Assembly (NCBI GenBank): GCA_020747065.1
Contig: JAGMVK010000002.1
Coordinates: 2,666,001-2,730,000, forward strand
Length of the DNA: 64,000 bases
From: Cadophora sp. MPI-SDFR-AT-0126
Lineage: Eukaryota; Ascomycota; Leotiomycetes; Helotiales; Ploettnerulaceae
Direction of reading: 5' to 3'
Shown here piece by piece: positions 14,073 to 26,620 of this stretch (the stretch's first letter is position 1; each line of letters opens with the position of its first letter). The position numbers and the translations under genes were made by a program. The notes beneath the pieces are model-generated. The model ran no database searches, was not told the origin of the DNA, and worked only from the letters and a program-made list of their open reading frames with translations.

Positions 14073-14156
14073 GAAATGTACCGTTCTCCATATGTGCCAG
14101 TCGAGTCATTTTTCCTCTATCACGCTTCTCTATTCTTGCTTTTAGTCACGCTATAT

Positions 14157-15375
14157 TCATCTACGGCCCTTCCCATGAGTCGGAACCCTCCTATAAATCA
14201 CCACAAAATCCTCCCACTCCGCCTCCCTCCCATACATCTCTTCCATAACCAACTTCGCATCGCTCAAAGCCCGCCAAGGATAACTACAAACACATCTATG
14301 GATGATCTCCCACCTCGCCATCCCAATCAAATCAGCCATCAACGGCCCATCCCCATCCCCCTCCCCCTCCCCCTCCCCTTCAACCACCCTCTAACCCGCC
14401 CCACCCTCTCCCTCACCTCCTCGTTCGCCCCAGGAAACCTCGCAATTTCACCCACAACAACAAACTTCTCAACCGGCACACTCTGCACACCCTCCCAATC
14501 AACAGTCCCCGTCATCTTACCCTCCTCCTCATCTACCAGTACATTCCCAAAATGCAAATCCACATGGCAGAGCGGGAAGGGACCGTGCAGCCACTCCGGC
14601 ACGATCATAGCTGGGACGGCGAGTTCGAGGATCCATGCTGCTGTGGCCCATTGGTCGTCATCCCCGTGGTCGGATTTGATCCAGTGTGCTTGGAGCTGGC
14701 GGTGTGTGTAGAAATATTCCAAGGAGGTGGTGATTTAGTGGCGGCCGTTGATGGGCGAGATGTATTCTTCTGTATGGGTTTCAGAGGGAGGTAGGAGACG
14801 TCCGATGGGTGGGAATCGGAGTTTGATCAACTGGTACATGTATCCAGCCAGTTGGTCTGCCAGAGACGTCCATTTCTCCTTCGGAATCGAGCCATTCGAG
14901 TCGTGATATCTACAACCCGACCAGGTAGCATTTCCATCAAGATGTACCGGACCCGAATCTGTTGGTAGGTGAAACATTAACATCGTAGCCGTAGACTTCG
15001 GGTATGGGAATGCTGGTTTTGGCGCGGATGTATTTCATGGTTGTGACTTCGCTGAGCATGGATTCCTTCAGGAGTCGGGAAGCGGATCCGAGCAACCCAG
15101 GATTTCCCGTCCGAGAATTTGAGTTCCACGACAACGTTTCGCATGCCGGCTGTGAACCTGCTAGTGTCAACGGTGCCTTTCAATGATTTCGAAATCCTGC
15201 CCCCCTTTCTCTTGCGAACAGTAGATTCCTGTTCAGATTTTGCGCGGATACTGAGGGCAGTGCTGCAGAGCAAGGCGAAATTGGCTGTATCGAGTACGTC
15301 TTTGACTCTCTGCGTTTGTCGTTCGTCTTCTTCCCAGGTTTGGAAAGATTTCCAGTGATCCGTGGGATTTGCCAT
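14157..15375 (-). pseudogene. Decayed aminoglycoside phosphotransferase-like kinase
   Basis: Fragments of one APH/choline-kinase-like protein appear in order but in different frames. The start (MANPTDHWKSFQTWEEDE) and VVVELKFSDGKSWVARIR lie in one frame. LSEVTTMKYIRAKTSIPIPEV lies in a second and RYILMEMLPGRVVD in a third. SIPKEKWTSLADQLAGYMYQ ends at a TAA after EEYISPINGRH. The catalytic HVDLHFGNVLVDEEEGKMTG block follows that stop in the same frame. A last frameshift falls inside a GGGGAG-like repeat near 14350-14385, after which the C-terminus PLMADLIGMARWEIIHRC continues. At least four frameshifts and one stop cannot be explained by introns. The catalytic H-x-D-x4-N motif itself is preserved, which suggests recent loss. 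The original substrate is unknown. Confidence 0.8.
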
Positions 15376-16298
15376 TACTGCCAGAAAATTCTAGATTGTT
15401 TGATACACTATACCTGAGTTATAAAGTGAACCGTACTTGAAATTAAGAAACGTATTGGAAGAACTGTAACGAGCTTTCTTTGTCCTTGTCGAGAGTTGCT
15501 GGTTTTGGACCTTTAGTGGGTTAGGCACCCTGCCCGCCTTTTTGAGACAAAGAGTTCTTTGGTTCCAAAGACACACGTCGAGAATTCAGAGATAACAAAC
15601 ATCTTGAGGATCCTGTCAAGTTCAAAATGTTACTAACCAGATTTGAAGGCGCCTCAATCCACATTTGTGTGCATATTTTTCCATGTAAACATGATTAAGA
15701 GAAATCCGAAAACCACAATTCCCCAACAAAAGATGCTGGAAAGTTTCACCGATTTCCATACGGCGTTACTAGTCACGCAGATAGTCCCGGAATAAGGCGC
15801 TGCACTCACTCATATACCGACTTCTCAAGCATAGAAGACCTCCGTGCCCCATATCCCAAGAATAACCAGTCCAGAGAATCTACCGCTTTCATTTTTGTTC
15901 TCTTTATTCTCTTTCTCATTGAAAACTGAGATGAGATGTATCTCTTTCTATCTACAGTACAACACCCTCACAAACCAACTTCACACATATTTTTCTCATC
16001 TTCCCCTTGCACATCCCTTTTCCTTCCAAGTAAAAGAGGAGAGCCTTCTCTCATCTGCTCTATCCCAGCTCAAGTAACAGAAGAAACATAAACAAGACAC
16101 AAATAGAACGCCTCGACACCACCGACTTATTACAAGATATGTATGTACTGTACGGATGTACCGACGTGTCTCTTATGCATACGTGGAGATGCGCACGTAA
16201 AAATCCATCCAACGCCATCGCCATGCAACGCAGAAAGCAAAAGCAAAAGCACATCACAACACTTTCACTCATACCACACCACAGCACACACCTCCACT
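15376..16298. other. Intergenic
   Basis: About 920 bp with no recognisable gene on either strand. The part beyond 16000 is probably the 3' UTR of the ABC transporter on the complement. Confidence 0.5.
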
Positions 16299-19200
16299 TT
16301 AATGCGTCTTCCCCAAGCTCTGCAAGTTCACCAACTCCGAGTACCGTCCCCCCTTCCCCATCAACTCATTATGCGTCCCACTCTCCACAATAACCCCCTG
16401 ATCAAACACATAGATGATATCCGCCTTCTGAATCGTGCTCAACCGATGCGCAACCGCAATGGTTGTCCGTCCCTTGGCAGCTTTATCCAGCGCCGCCTGC
16501 ACCACATGTTCTGATTCCGAATCCAGGGCTGAAGTCGCTTCATCTAATAACAGAATCTTAGGATCGCGGAGTAGTGCTCTGGCGATAGCGATACGCTGCT
16601 TTTGGCCGCCCGAAAGCATGGAGCCTTTGGAGCCGACGACGGTGGCGAAGCCGTCGGGGAGAGACATAATGAAATCGTAGATGTTGGCTTCGCGGCAGGC
16701 GAACTCTATAGCGGAATCGGGGACGTCTTCGCGGTCGGCACCGAGGAGGACGTTTTCGCGGATAGTGCCTTGGTAGAGGGTCGGCTCCTGTGACACGAGT
16801 GCGATGTAGGAGCGGTAGTCGTTGATGTTGAGACTAGAGATTTCTTTGCCGTCAACGTAGATTCCGCCAACTAGAGGGTCGTAGAAGCGTTCGAGAAGCT
16901 GGATTGTTGTCGATTTGCCGCAGCCGGATGCACCAACCAAGGCGATATATTGGCCTGGGGCGACGGTGAGGTTGAGACCACGGAGGACAGGTTGTTCTGG
17001 TCGAGTGGGGTAGCGGAAGTGGACGTCACGGAATTCGATATTACCTTCGACATGGTCGAGGCGTGCACCGTCTTCAGACCAGGAATCGATTGAAGGTTTT
17101 CTGTCGAAGAGGATCTTGAGTTCTTGTGCTGCTTGCTTTGCCTTGCCCATGTCCGGTGCGAATGAGAAAATGGTACCAGCGGATTGAGCACCAAAGATGA
17201 CTGCGGAGAAACAGACGAAGAATTGAAAGAGGTTGTATTCTCTGTCAGCAATACGCTGCCCTCCATACCTACTGATTGTCAGCTGCTGTCATAAAGCTTT
17301 GTGCTATGAGGCTTACCAGAATCCAAGAGCAACACAAGCGAACATGAGTGATTGCGACGCAGCATAGAGAATTGAAGACTTTAGGACCGAGTTCAAGCTC
17401 TTCTTAGACTGAGATTCGATAGAATCGACGTAAATCTTGAGAACATCCTCTTCTCTAGTCAAGGAAGCGACAGTTCGAATAGCGCTAGTCGCCTCACAGG
17501 CGAAGCTGGCACTTGTCTCGTATGCCTTTTTAGCTCTCTGTTGGAATTGTGCCAACATCCAGAATCGGAAGAAACCGCATCCGAGAAGAACAGGAATGGT
17601 AGCGGTACAGACGAGAGCGAGCTTCCAACCGATGGCCGTACTGACAGCAATAGCCGCGACAAGGGTGGTGATAACAGTCAGAAGCGTGCCAAGAGTGACG
17701 CCAGAAAGACCAGCTACATGGGTTGTCTGAGTACTGAGGAAAGAAGTCAAAGCTCCGGCTGTGTTCTCTTCCTTATCGAAGAAGGCGATATCCTGTCTGA
17801 GCATAGTTCTGAAAGCTCTGTCTCGAACACGATGAATGAGTCTCTCGGAACAGTATGCGAATGCAACTCCTTGGCCACAGAAAGCGATGAACTGGACGAT
17901 TGCAAGCATGAGATACATGAGGGACCAGAAATCAACATCATGGCGTAGGCGGTGACGATTTCCAGGAATCTCTGCACCAGTGATAGGATTTTCGAGTGGA
18001 ATGGAGAGCGAAATAATTTCCTTGGCGAAGAAAACTGCTTGAGTAGGATTGCCTCCACCGCAAAGGATAGAGAAGAAAAGTCCGAGGAACATGAGTCCAA
18101 TTTCAGACTTGTTGAAAGATGCAATGAGTTTCAACAATGTCCAAAGCGAATCGCGTTGTTCGCTAGTTGTAGTACGGCCTTGTAATGCCAAGGATGACTG
18201 GGATTTTTCCGTGGCGGTACGATTCAGTTTGTCACCAATGTTCTTGTCATCTGGATCCTCCTCATATCCTAGACTCTTGTTGGACTTTTGGCGGACTAAG
18301 GCATCATCTCTGGCATCAAGCTCCGCTTGTTCCTCGGGGGTCATTTCTTGTGTTGCGGCTATCTTCTGAGCTTCGACCAAGTTGTAGTAAGCACCTTGTT
18401 TGGACAACAGCTCGTCATGGGTTCCCTGTTCGACGATTCGCCCTTCAGTCATGACGACAATATTATCGGCATCCTTAATAGTTGAGAGACGATGTGCGAT
18501 TGTGATGGTCGTACGTCCGGCAGCAGCGACTTCGAGAGCAGCTTGCACTACACCTTCGGATTTGGTATCCAATGCGGACGTAGCCTCGTCGAGAAGTAAG
18601 ATCTTGGGATCGCTGACCATAGCTCTAGCAATTGCAATACGCTGCTTTTGTCCCCCCGACAAGAGGAATCCTCGTTCTCCAACATTTGTCTCGTAACCCT
18701 CGGGAAGTGCGGAAATGAAGTCGTGGGCGTTGGCCATCTTCGCAGCTTCGTAGATGAGCTCCTTGCGTCTCTCCTCATTCTCATGCTCGTACTTGGTTCC
18801 AATCAATCCATGGGCAATATTCTTGAAGATTGTGGTGCCGAAAAGTGTAGGTTCTTGACTAACTAACGAAATCTGCTGTCGCAACCAACGCAGGTTGAGA
18901 GTGCTGACATCGTGTCCATCCAAGAACACTTGTCCACCGACTGGGTCGTAGAAACGTTCTACTAACCCGACAATTGTACTCTTTCCACTTCCCGAAGCAC
19001 CAACCAAAGCAGTCTTCTTGCCAGCTGGAATCAAAAGGCTGACATCATTCATAACAGTAACTTCTGGTCGTGAGGGGTAAATGTGCTTGATGTTTCGCAA
19101 CTCGATCGTCCCATCTACATGGTCTAGAGTCTTGCCGGCAGTTGTGGTAGGATCCAATGGGGAGACACGATCGATGGTGTTAAAGATCTTTGCTGCGGCA

Positions 19201-20460
19201 GAGATGGCGGTCGTGAAAGCTTGAGCGTTGGGGGCAACGTTTCCAAGGGAAAAGGCTCCAATCATGATGGACATCAGAATGGTCAGAATGGCAGCGAGAC
19301 CAATCTCTCCACTGACTAAGAATCTACTTCCCATCCAAAAAGCCAGACCTGTGGAAAAAGTAAGTTAGTGCATTCTCTACACAATCAGGAGTCTGGGATT
19401 TACCGTAATTCAGGTATATGACCATAAACATGCCACCAACCATGATAGCCAGAGCAAATTTGACCTTGTAACCATACTTCTCAGCATTCGCCAAATGAGC
19501 ATCATATTGACGAGCAAGCTTGTCCTGAGTTCCAAAAGCAGTGGCATTTCGAATAGAAGAGATGACCTCCTCAGCAATAGTTCCGCCCTCAGCATACGAA
19601 GCCAAGGATTGCTTGCTGTACTTGATGATGAAGCTGGATCCACCTCCCATAATGACCACAATGGCGAAGACCGTGGAGGAAAGGATCAAAGTCAATTTCC
19701 AGGACTTGATGAATCCAATAATGAAAGCTGTGATGAAAGTGGCCAGCGCATTGAGCGTCAATCCAACTTTCTCAGAGATTCCATCTTGTACCAGGTTCGT
19801 ATCGGCCGTGATTCTAGTAGTGATTTCTCCAGATCCAAGCTTGTCGAAGAAGCCAATGTTCTGCCTCACGCAAGCCTCCAAGTAATGCGCTCTGATCTTG
19901 CCACTGATATGCTCTCCAGTATAGATAAACCCAACAGTCGAAATGTATATGGTAACAAACTCCGCGAGACCAATGTAGACAAAGTACAGGACATTGTGTG
20001 CAATTGTATCATTGAACTCCGATCTCGACGTCGTGCCTGCGAAATAGCCATTAAACTGTCCTGCCAGATTTCCAAAAATAACTGTCATCAGAGGCAGCGC
20101 AGCACCCGCTGCAATAGAGCATATCGCACTGATGACCATGATTATGATGTCGTTCGTGGTCGAGTACCGGTACAGGGTCTTCCAGCCCGCCTTGACGACT
20201 GGGATGTTGATTTGTCTCTTGAGGATCTCTGCCTCTGCGGGCGGTAGATGGGCGTAAATGTCTTCATCTTTGACGTCGACTTTTACGGTGGAGTCCAATT
20301 TTGCTAGAGTCGCTGGATCTGAAGGGGGAGAGGAGAGTGCGGTGGTGTGGCCTTCGGTTTCGTGTTTTCGTGTGGATTCGTGCTCGTCTGTGGAATCTCC
20401 ATCGCCGCGACTTGAAGCTCGATGCGATTCTGCCTCGGCTTTCTCTGGGTCGCCAGCCAT
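16299..20460 (-). CDS. Full-size ABCB/MDR-type ABC exporter
   Basis: Complement of 16299-17268, 17317-19348 and 19404-20460, 1352 aa. Architecture is TMD-NBD-TMD-NBD, as in fungal MDR1/Pmd1-like exporters. The hydrophilic N-terminus (about residues 1-105) is acidic and Ser-rich. Both nucleotide-binding domains are complete: Walker A GASGSGKST and GASGCGKST, signature LSGGQKQR twice, Walker B ILLLDEATSALD twice, and H-loop AHRLST twice. A charged linker (QEMTPEEQAELDARDD...) separates the halves. Such plasma-membrane pumps export hydrophobic drugs, toxins or peptides using ATP. Substrate specificity cannot be read from sequence, and a Ste6-like pheromone exporter is a less likely alternative. 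The two introns are 48 and 55 bp. No disabling changes. Confidence 0.95.
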
Positions 20461-23421
20461 GGTAGGCGGCTTGGTATTGAGGATCGAAATTTGGATGTGT
20501 AAATTGCTCGAAAGTTGGCAAGGGTGGAGATTTGAAAGCTATGGGGAATTAGGTTTGGTATTGCGCAAACAAGATTTCGTGGAGCTTGGTTGTCTGGCTT
20601 CTCGAATGCGAATTGGAATGTCAACAGGGCAAGGCTGTTGGAAACAAAGCAGGCGAAGGTGGGGGTGAAGAAACAGTGCAGCCAGCTACCTAGGTAGAGA
20701 GGTAGAGTGGTAGAGTAGAGGAGACGTGCAGCTCAGCAGAGAAGAGAAATGAAGTTGCGAAATGGAGAAGGTAAAGGAAAGGGAAGGACAGGCAGATGAG
20801 ATGTAACGTAATGTAATGTGGATGTCAAAGGAAACGAGGGTCGCAGTTTAGATTTCCCCATTAGTTTATCGCCTTCCACTTTGCGCTGAAGGGTGGTGGA
20901 CTGCGTGTTGGTTGCCTGTAAGTGCAAAGTTATCCACATCTCGGAACGAAACAAGTCCGCTCGTACAGAGGACAATCACCCGCAATCGCTAAACGGACCC
21001 GAACGCCACATGAAAAGAAGCATTCCGATGTCAAATGTCAAACACCACAACGATCTGACGAAACAGAGCGCGCCGTTTATCTTACTTAGTAATTATTATT
21101 CCGACGAGCTTGTATTCGTTTACCGTATACCGTTTTGGCTCACCGTGGATCACAGATGCGGGTCCAAATACTTATCAAAAAGCTTCCGTTTCTTCATAAG
21201 ACCATTCAATTGACTCGCGAATCTGTGCACATACTTGGCATACATACCATGAGGACGGCCAGTACAGTGCAATCAATGTTTGGCAAAGGAAGGAACAAAT
21301 CCACCTTTCAGAAGTGTAATTTGCACACCACCACGCCCCTGAACGAATCTCTCACCGCATTCTTATTCTACGAAGGTAGCTACATGAAAATACCATGTAA
21401 CAATACAGTACACCATGACGACAGAAGTATGTATGACCGAAGTCAAAAAAACCGTTGGTCTCCGAGTGACTCACGCATGTTTTAGGGATCTTACATTGTA
21501 CCAAGATGTGATGATCCTGCATGTGGCTGCCCGAAAGCTGAACCGTTTGGGGAATACGGATATGGATGGATGCGATGACTCTGACGCAACACCGCTTTCT
21601 ACCCGACCAAATTGGACAGGAAAATGGTTTAGGTACGTGGAGAGGCTTATAGGCATCTTTTGATGACGAGTTATGAATAGGTAAGTATCTTCTGGCGGAT
21701 TGGAAAATTTGGAGGCATCAATCATAAGACGGATGGTTCCACACGTCCGTCTGATGCGCACATAGGAATGTCAACATCAGATAGGAAGGTCGCTTCCGAG
21801 AGCTTATCAAGCCGAGATGAAAACATTTGGACAGCCCGCGTACCAAACCATTTCAGCAAACCCCCGAGTACTCATTCATACGCATTCAATATCCCAAAGC
21901 AGTAATCCCGAAGTTGTCAATTTCCAATATGAAGCTCTCCCCTCCTCTCCGCCCATGCCCAGACTTGCCCCTCCATAAGCTCCCGTCCCCTCCTCGTCCA
22001 CCTCGCCGCAAACACGCGTATCCATTCTCGCTTTCCCCGTCCAGCTCCAACTACGTATTCAGACCTACCCGATTGGCAGATCGGACACGGTAAATATTGC
22101 TGACTCCGTTTTCCGATCTGTGGCTTGTGAGGTGGGCCCCCTGCAATTATGCATTTTATTTATGCAAGGGTGCGTACGAGAGTACGAAAATGAAGTGGGA
22201 TGCTTACGTAATGTGGGAGAGGCTCGGAGGTTTGATTTTACCGTGTTGTTCTTTCTGAGGTCCGAATTCTACGGTATGTGCGCTGGTAATGCTTCTGGAC
22301 TTCTTTTCCACTACGAGAGAGTCTCAATTTTGTGTTGGGATGTTGACTCACATTAGTTGAGACTCTGTTTGATTGATCGTCGTATTTTATTTAGCCGTGG
22401 ACTGGCTGCCCCTCGCAAGATTGTTAGGTCTATTTGGTTTGTGAGTGAGTTCAGACGTCCCTGGTTTCGAGTGCGAGCTGCTTCGGGTTGTGAGACTGCA
22501 AACTTGAGGTGTTGTCGATGAGGGATTCGTCTGAAATAGCGCTGATGATGAATGAGTCGTATGGAGGCAAGATGTATCCGATCCGGTGTCGTGGACTTAA
22601 CGGATTGAGATGGGGTTAACTCTGGTTCTCAACATCTGTGATATTTGTGAAGTTTCAAGAAGTAGGGTCACTGAAGGTGGACTTCTAGACAGTGCCTGCA
22701 TAGTCAAAATTACTTCTTCAGATACTGCCAGGCTGATCTGACTTTAGAAGAAGACGGATACGTCAGTGGCGTAGGTGAGAGAGTTTCCTTGAAGTAAGAG
22801 TGATCACTATTACGAGTTGCGCTTTCTTGAGATTCACAGTGTGTAGAAGTTTCTCTGAAAATTCGAATTGCCTAGTACGAAGTGTATGTAGTTCCTAAGA
22901 GAACTCTCAGCATTTCATAGTCTCTCTTTCCCTATAGCTTCTGTGCCTTGGATTCTTGGTTTTAACATAGACAATCTGCACTCGCTGGTTGGATATGTCC
23001 AGGTGTATTCAGATAGACTACAACGTGTTGACGGCATCCTTACCAAACAGTTGATTTGATACAGACTTTGAAATATTTCCTACAACAAGTCCTTACTGAA
23101 TGGCAGAAATTACAGCCAGAAGTCGAGCAGGGAAGTGAAGAAGGTCCTGAATAGTCACCTGACATTCAACTGAACCCGATGAGGACATCCCGGTTGGCGC
23201 TTTAGCAGCCCTCACACAGGAGCCACAACCCTGTAAAGCAGCGAATCGAACATGGATTCTGTTCAGCCTCGCGTTGCTTGACTTTACAAGACATCTTTGG
23301 CGCGGGAATTGCTCTAGGGTTCAATCATCAATACACACAACGCAGCGCAAAGAACCTACCTAACTCAAACTGGTCTATCTCAATCGCACCTACCAACACA
23401 GCGCACTTCGAATCCGACAAG
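20461..23421. other. Large intergenic region between ABC exporter and ARP8
   Basis: Nearly 3 kb without a gene I can support. It contains only short ORFs. The first 350 bp downstream of the ABC start on the plus strand hold GGTAGAG/GTAATGT-like low-complexity repeats, probably 5' leader and promoter. I found no transposase, terminal repeats or tRNA. A non-coding RNA or decayed element cannot be excluded. Confidence 0.45.
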
Positions 23422-25827
23422 ATGGTGGGCAAGAAATCGGGGAAGGCGCTCTTGCGCGAGGAAGGTACGACCAGCTTACCTCCAGATCATATACCTCGAG
23501 ACTGACCTTCTCTCCAGGACTCCAGCGCACTGACAACAATATGAAGCAATCTAGTTGGCCAGAAGTGCCAATGATCAATCAGAAGAACTACTACACGTAC
23601 GTCTTGCGCAGCTATTCCTCCCTACCCTCCGAATGCCCCCAGGCCTGCGCCAGCTTCAATCCCTTTTTACATCAAGCGCGAAGCTTCTCTGTACAATGGC
23701 TAACCATTTATCAGGGAGTATATGAAGCGTGATGACCAGATCCTCCCTTTCCGACTACAAAATGAAGCCAATCGAGATAAAATGATTCGCAACGCGAAGG
23801 ACAGGGACCGAGAACTCGCACGCACAGGAAACACTGACGTCCCAATTCCCACCAACGCCGACGGCGACGAAGACGAAGAGGGAGCCGGCGACGGCGCAGA
23901 CTTCTCCAAGATCATCGTCATACATCCAGGTAGTCAGAACCTCAGGATAGGACTCGCGAGCGATGCCCTGCCCAAGAGCATTCCGATGAACATCGCCTGC
24001 AAATGGAAGGAATGCGAGTCGCAAGAGTACGAAGCCCGGCCGAAACGTCAGAAGTTGGATGGAACCCCGGAACAGCTATTTGGAGAGGAGTTCTCGAAGA
24101 GGATTACGAAGATGGCGAATGCGTTGAAAGTTGATATGCGCGCGAATAAGTTCAAGGTTCTGCCGAACTCAAAGGAATTGGTTATCAACTTCAATCGACG
24201 GGCTGTCCCCGAGAAGATTCCGGAACATAACGACCCTATCAGAATCGAGTGGACAGATGTCACGAAGGATGATAAGAGTACGGCTTCTTACTTTACGGGT
24301 ATGGAGGCTCTGAGAATTCCCGACGATTCGGACCCTCCGTATAAGATGTTCTGGCCAATACAACAAGGATGGTTTCATGAGAACGATTACATGACCAAGG
24401 AGCACCTCTTCGACGATTTTGAAGCTGTCGTAGAATCGGCAATACGAAAAGAGCTTGGTCTGACCCACAGTCTGGAGTGGGAGCAGATGAGTTGCGTTAT
24501 TGTCATTCCTGACCTATACGACAAACGATATGTTGAGCAACTTCTGGAGATGTGCATGACGGGATTCGGATTCAAACAAGTTGCCTTCGTCCAGGAAAGT
24601 TTAGCGGGCACCTATGGTGCTGGTTACACCAGTGCTTGTATTGTCGATATTGGAGCTCAGAAAACCTCTATATGCTGTGTCGAGGATGGCATGTGTATTG
24701 AGGATTCAAGAATCAACCTCAAGCAAGGTGGTGCCGATGTCACGGATACTTTCATCAAAATGATGCTGCACGACCATTTCCCATATTCCGAAATCAATCT
24801 CAAGCGTCGATACGATTTTCTGCTTGCCGAGGAGCTGAAAATTAGTTACTGTACGTTGAACTACTCGGAGATTGCAGGTCGGACGCACGACTTCCATCTT
24901 CGAGTCCCAAATCAGCCGACGCACAAGTATCAATTCAAGACATATGACGAAGTCATAATGGCTCCGATGGGCTTCTGGGATCCGACTCTATTTGACAATA
25001 GCCACAAATTGGTTGGACGGAGAAAGTTCATCGATCGTTCATACAATGCGTATGATGTCGATATTCCAGATGATCCTACTTCTGCGGCTCAACTGGCAAT
25101 ATTGACTAGCATCAAACCTTCGATAGCCACTACAGCCAACGGATTTTCCATGAACGGTAACCCCGAATTGGCCACTCCATCAAAGGAGAAGCAAAACCCC
25201 TTCCTCTCACGCATGGAGAGCGAAACTAACGGCTACTCTCGCGTCACCTCAGCAGCCGGATCCCCAGCACCAGAAGGAGCAAATACACCCATTCCATCCG
25301 GTCCCTTCGTTTTTGGCGCCAACGGCACAAATGGAGGCTCTCCAGGCCCCAACAATAACGCCTACCAATTCGGAAACGGCACCCACAACAGCGGAACCCC
25401 AATCCCCCCAGCAGGAATGTTCATCGATCAACACGCCCGCACCCAGAAAGATCTCGCTATCGAGCGCGACTCCATCCTCCCTATCGCTCCTCTAGATCAA
25501 GCTATCCTCACAAGCATCACGCACGCCGCTCGCGGCGACGAGAAGAAACTTCGTGATTTTGCGGGCGGTATCATGGTTATAGGTGGCGGATCTAAAACCC
25601 CTGGCTTCGGACCCTTCCTCGAAGAGAAGCTCAAAGCTAAGCGACCTGATCTGGCTGAGAAGTTGCTAGTGGGTTCGGCACCCAGGGACATGGATGGGCA
25701 AGTCGTGGTTTGGAAGGGTGCTAGTGTTTATGCGAGAATGACTACGCATGAGAGTTGGATGGGGAGGTTGGAGTATGAGAGGTTGGGGAGTAGGGTGTTG
25801 CATCATAAGGTTCTGTGGAATTACTGA
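23422..25827 (+). CDS. ARP8: Actin-related protein 8, INO80 complex
   Basis: Exons 23422-23464, 23518-23596 and 23715-25827, 744 aa. Arp8 binds nucleosomes and actin as part of the INO80 chromatin remodeller. The N-terminus is MVGKKSGKALLREEG. The actin fold begins at IIVIHPGSQNLRIGLASDALP. Arp8-typical blocks follow: MFWPIQQGWFHENDY, VIPDLYDKRYVEQLLEMCM, SLAGTYGAGYTSACIVDIGAQKTS and GGIMVIGGGSKTPGF near the C-terminus. An Asn/Pro/Gly-rich insertion (about residues 500-620) separates the last actin subdomain, as in other fungal Arp8 proteins. The first two exons are short, so the start depends on splice inference, but phases agree. Confidence 0.94.
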
Positions 25828-26620
25828 TCGGACTCCGAACAGGTATTTGGACTTAATCGACGGAATATGCGACCTTTGGGGGGCGTTGTTATAGTATGAT
25901 ATGAGATACATGCATGCATGGCGTTTTGGTGCGAAAAGCAGGCGGATCTTATGTTACGGCGGAAGGACCAGGCGTTTGGAGCCGGTTGATGGTTTGATAT
26001 GTAGGATTATTACCGCGGAAAAGTGTTTGGGGGCAGTTTTAGATGCATGCTTTACCAAGAGAAATCTAGATGTGATAAGACGTTCGAGTATTGCCTCAGT
26101 ATGACAAGCAATAAATAGACATGATACATTTTCATACAAACTGGTCTCGTGCGTGTCTGTTCAATATAGTAGAGTGTGCTTGGGTCTGCGGCACATTGCT
26201 TGGCAGATTGTACTCCATAGGAAGAGAAGCGCGCGTCGCGCGGCAGTGTGGCTGCAGTGTCATGAATCGGCGATTGGGAGAACTGGATTGCGGCGTGGTA
26301 GGCAAAGTGAGAAAATGCTTCTATCCACCGTCATCTACAACGACGTCCACCTCCATAAACAGCATCGCTGAGCACCCCCATCGTTGAGCAACCAACGTTT
26401 TGATTATTTTCACCTTGGGCTGATAAGGTAGCCTTCCAGACAGAAATAACAAGACTACTGGTCTGTGATTTCTTATCTGCTTGTTAACACATGGAAACTC
26501 GCGCCTTGACTTATTCTTTGGCTCTAGGAGGTCCCAAGAATTTCCACCGAAGCTTCGGAAAGGGAATCCATGTGATATCAAATTAGCTCGTACGACCCGC
26601 GCCTCATCTTCCACGATAAA
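25828..26620. other. Intergenic between ARP8 and DUF2786 gene
   Basis: About 790 bp, no supported gene. It includes a small palindromic GCGCGCGTCGCGCG near 26228-26241, which I regard as chance or local structure. Confidence 0.45.

Noticed and set aside
19495..20247. 250-codon ORF on the plus strand
   Set aside because: It lies antisense to the first exon of the ABC exporter, whose protein is clearly real; the plus-strand product has no family character.
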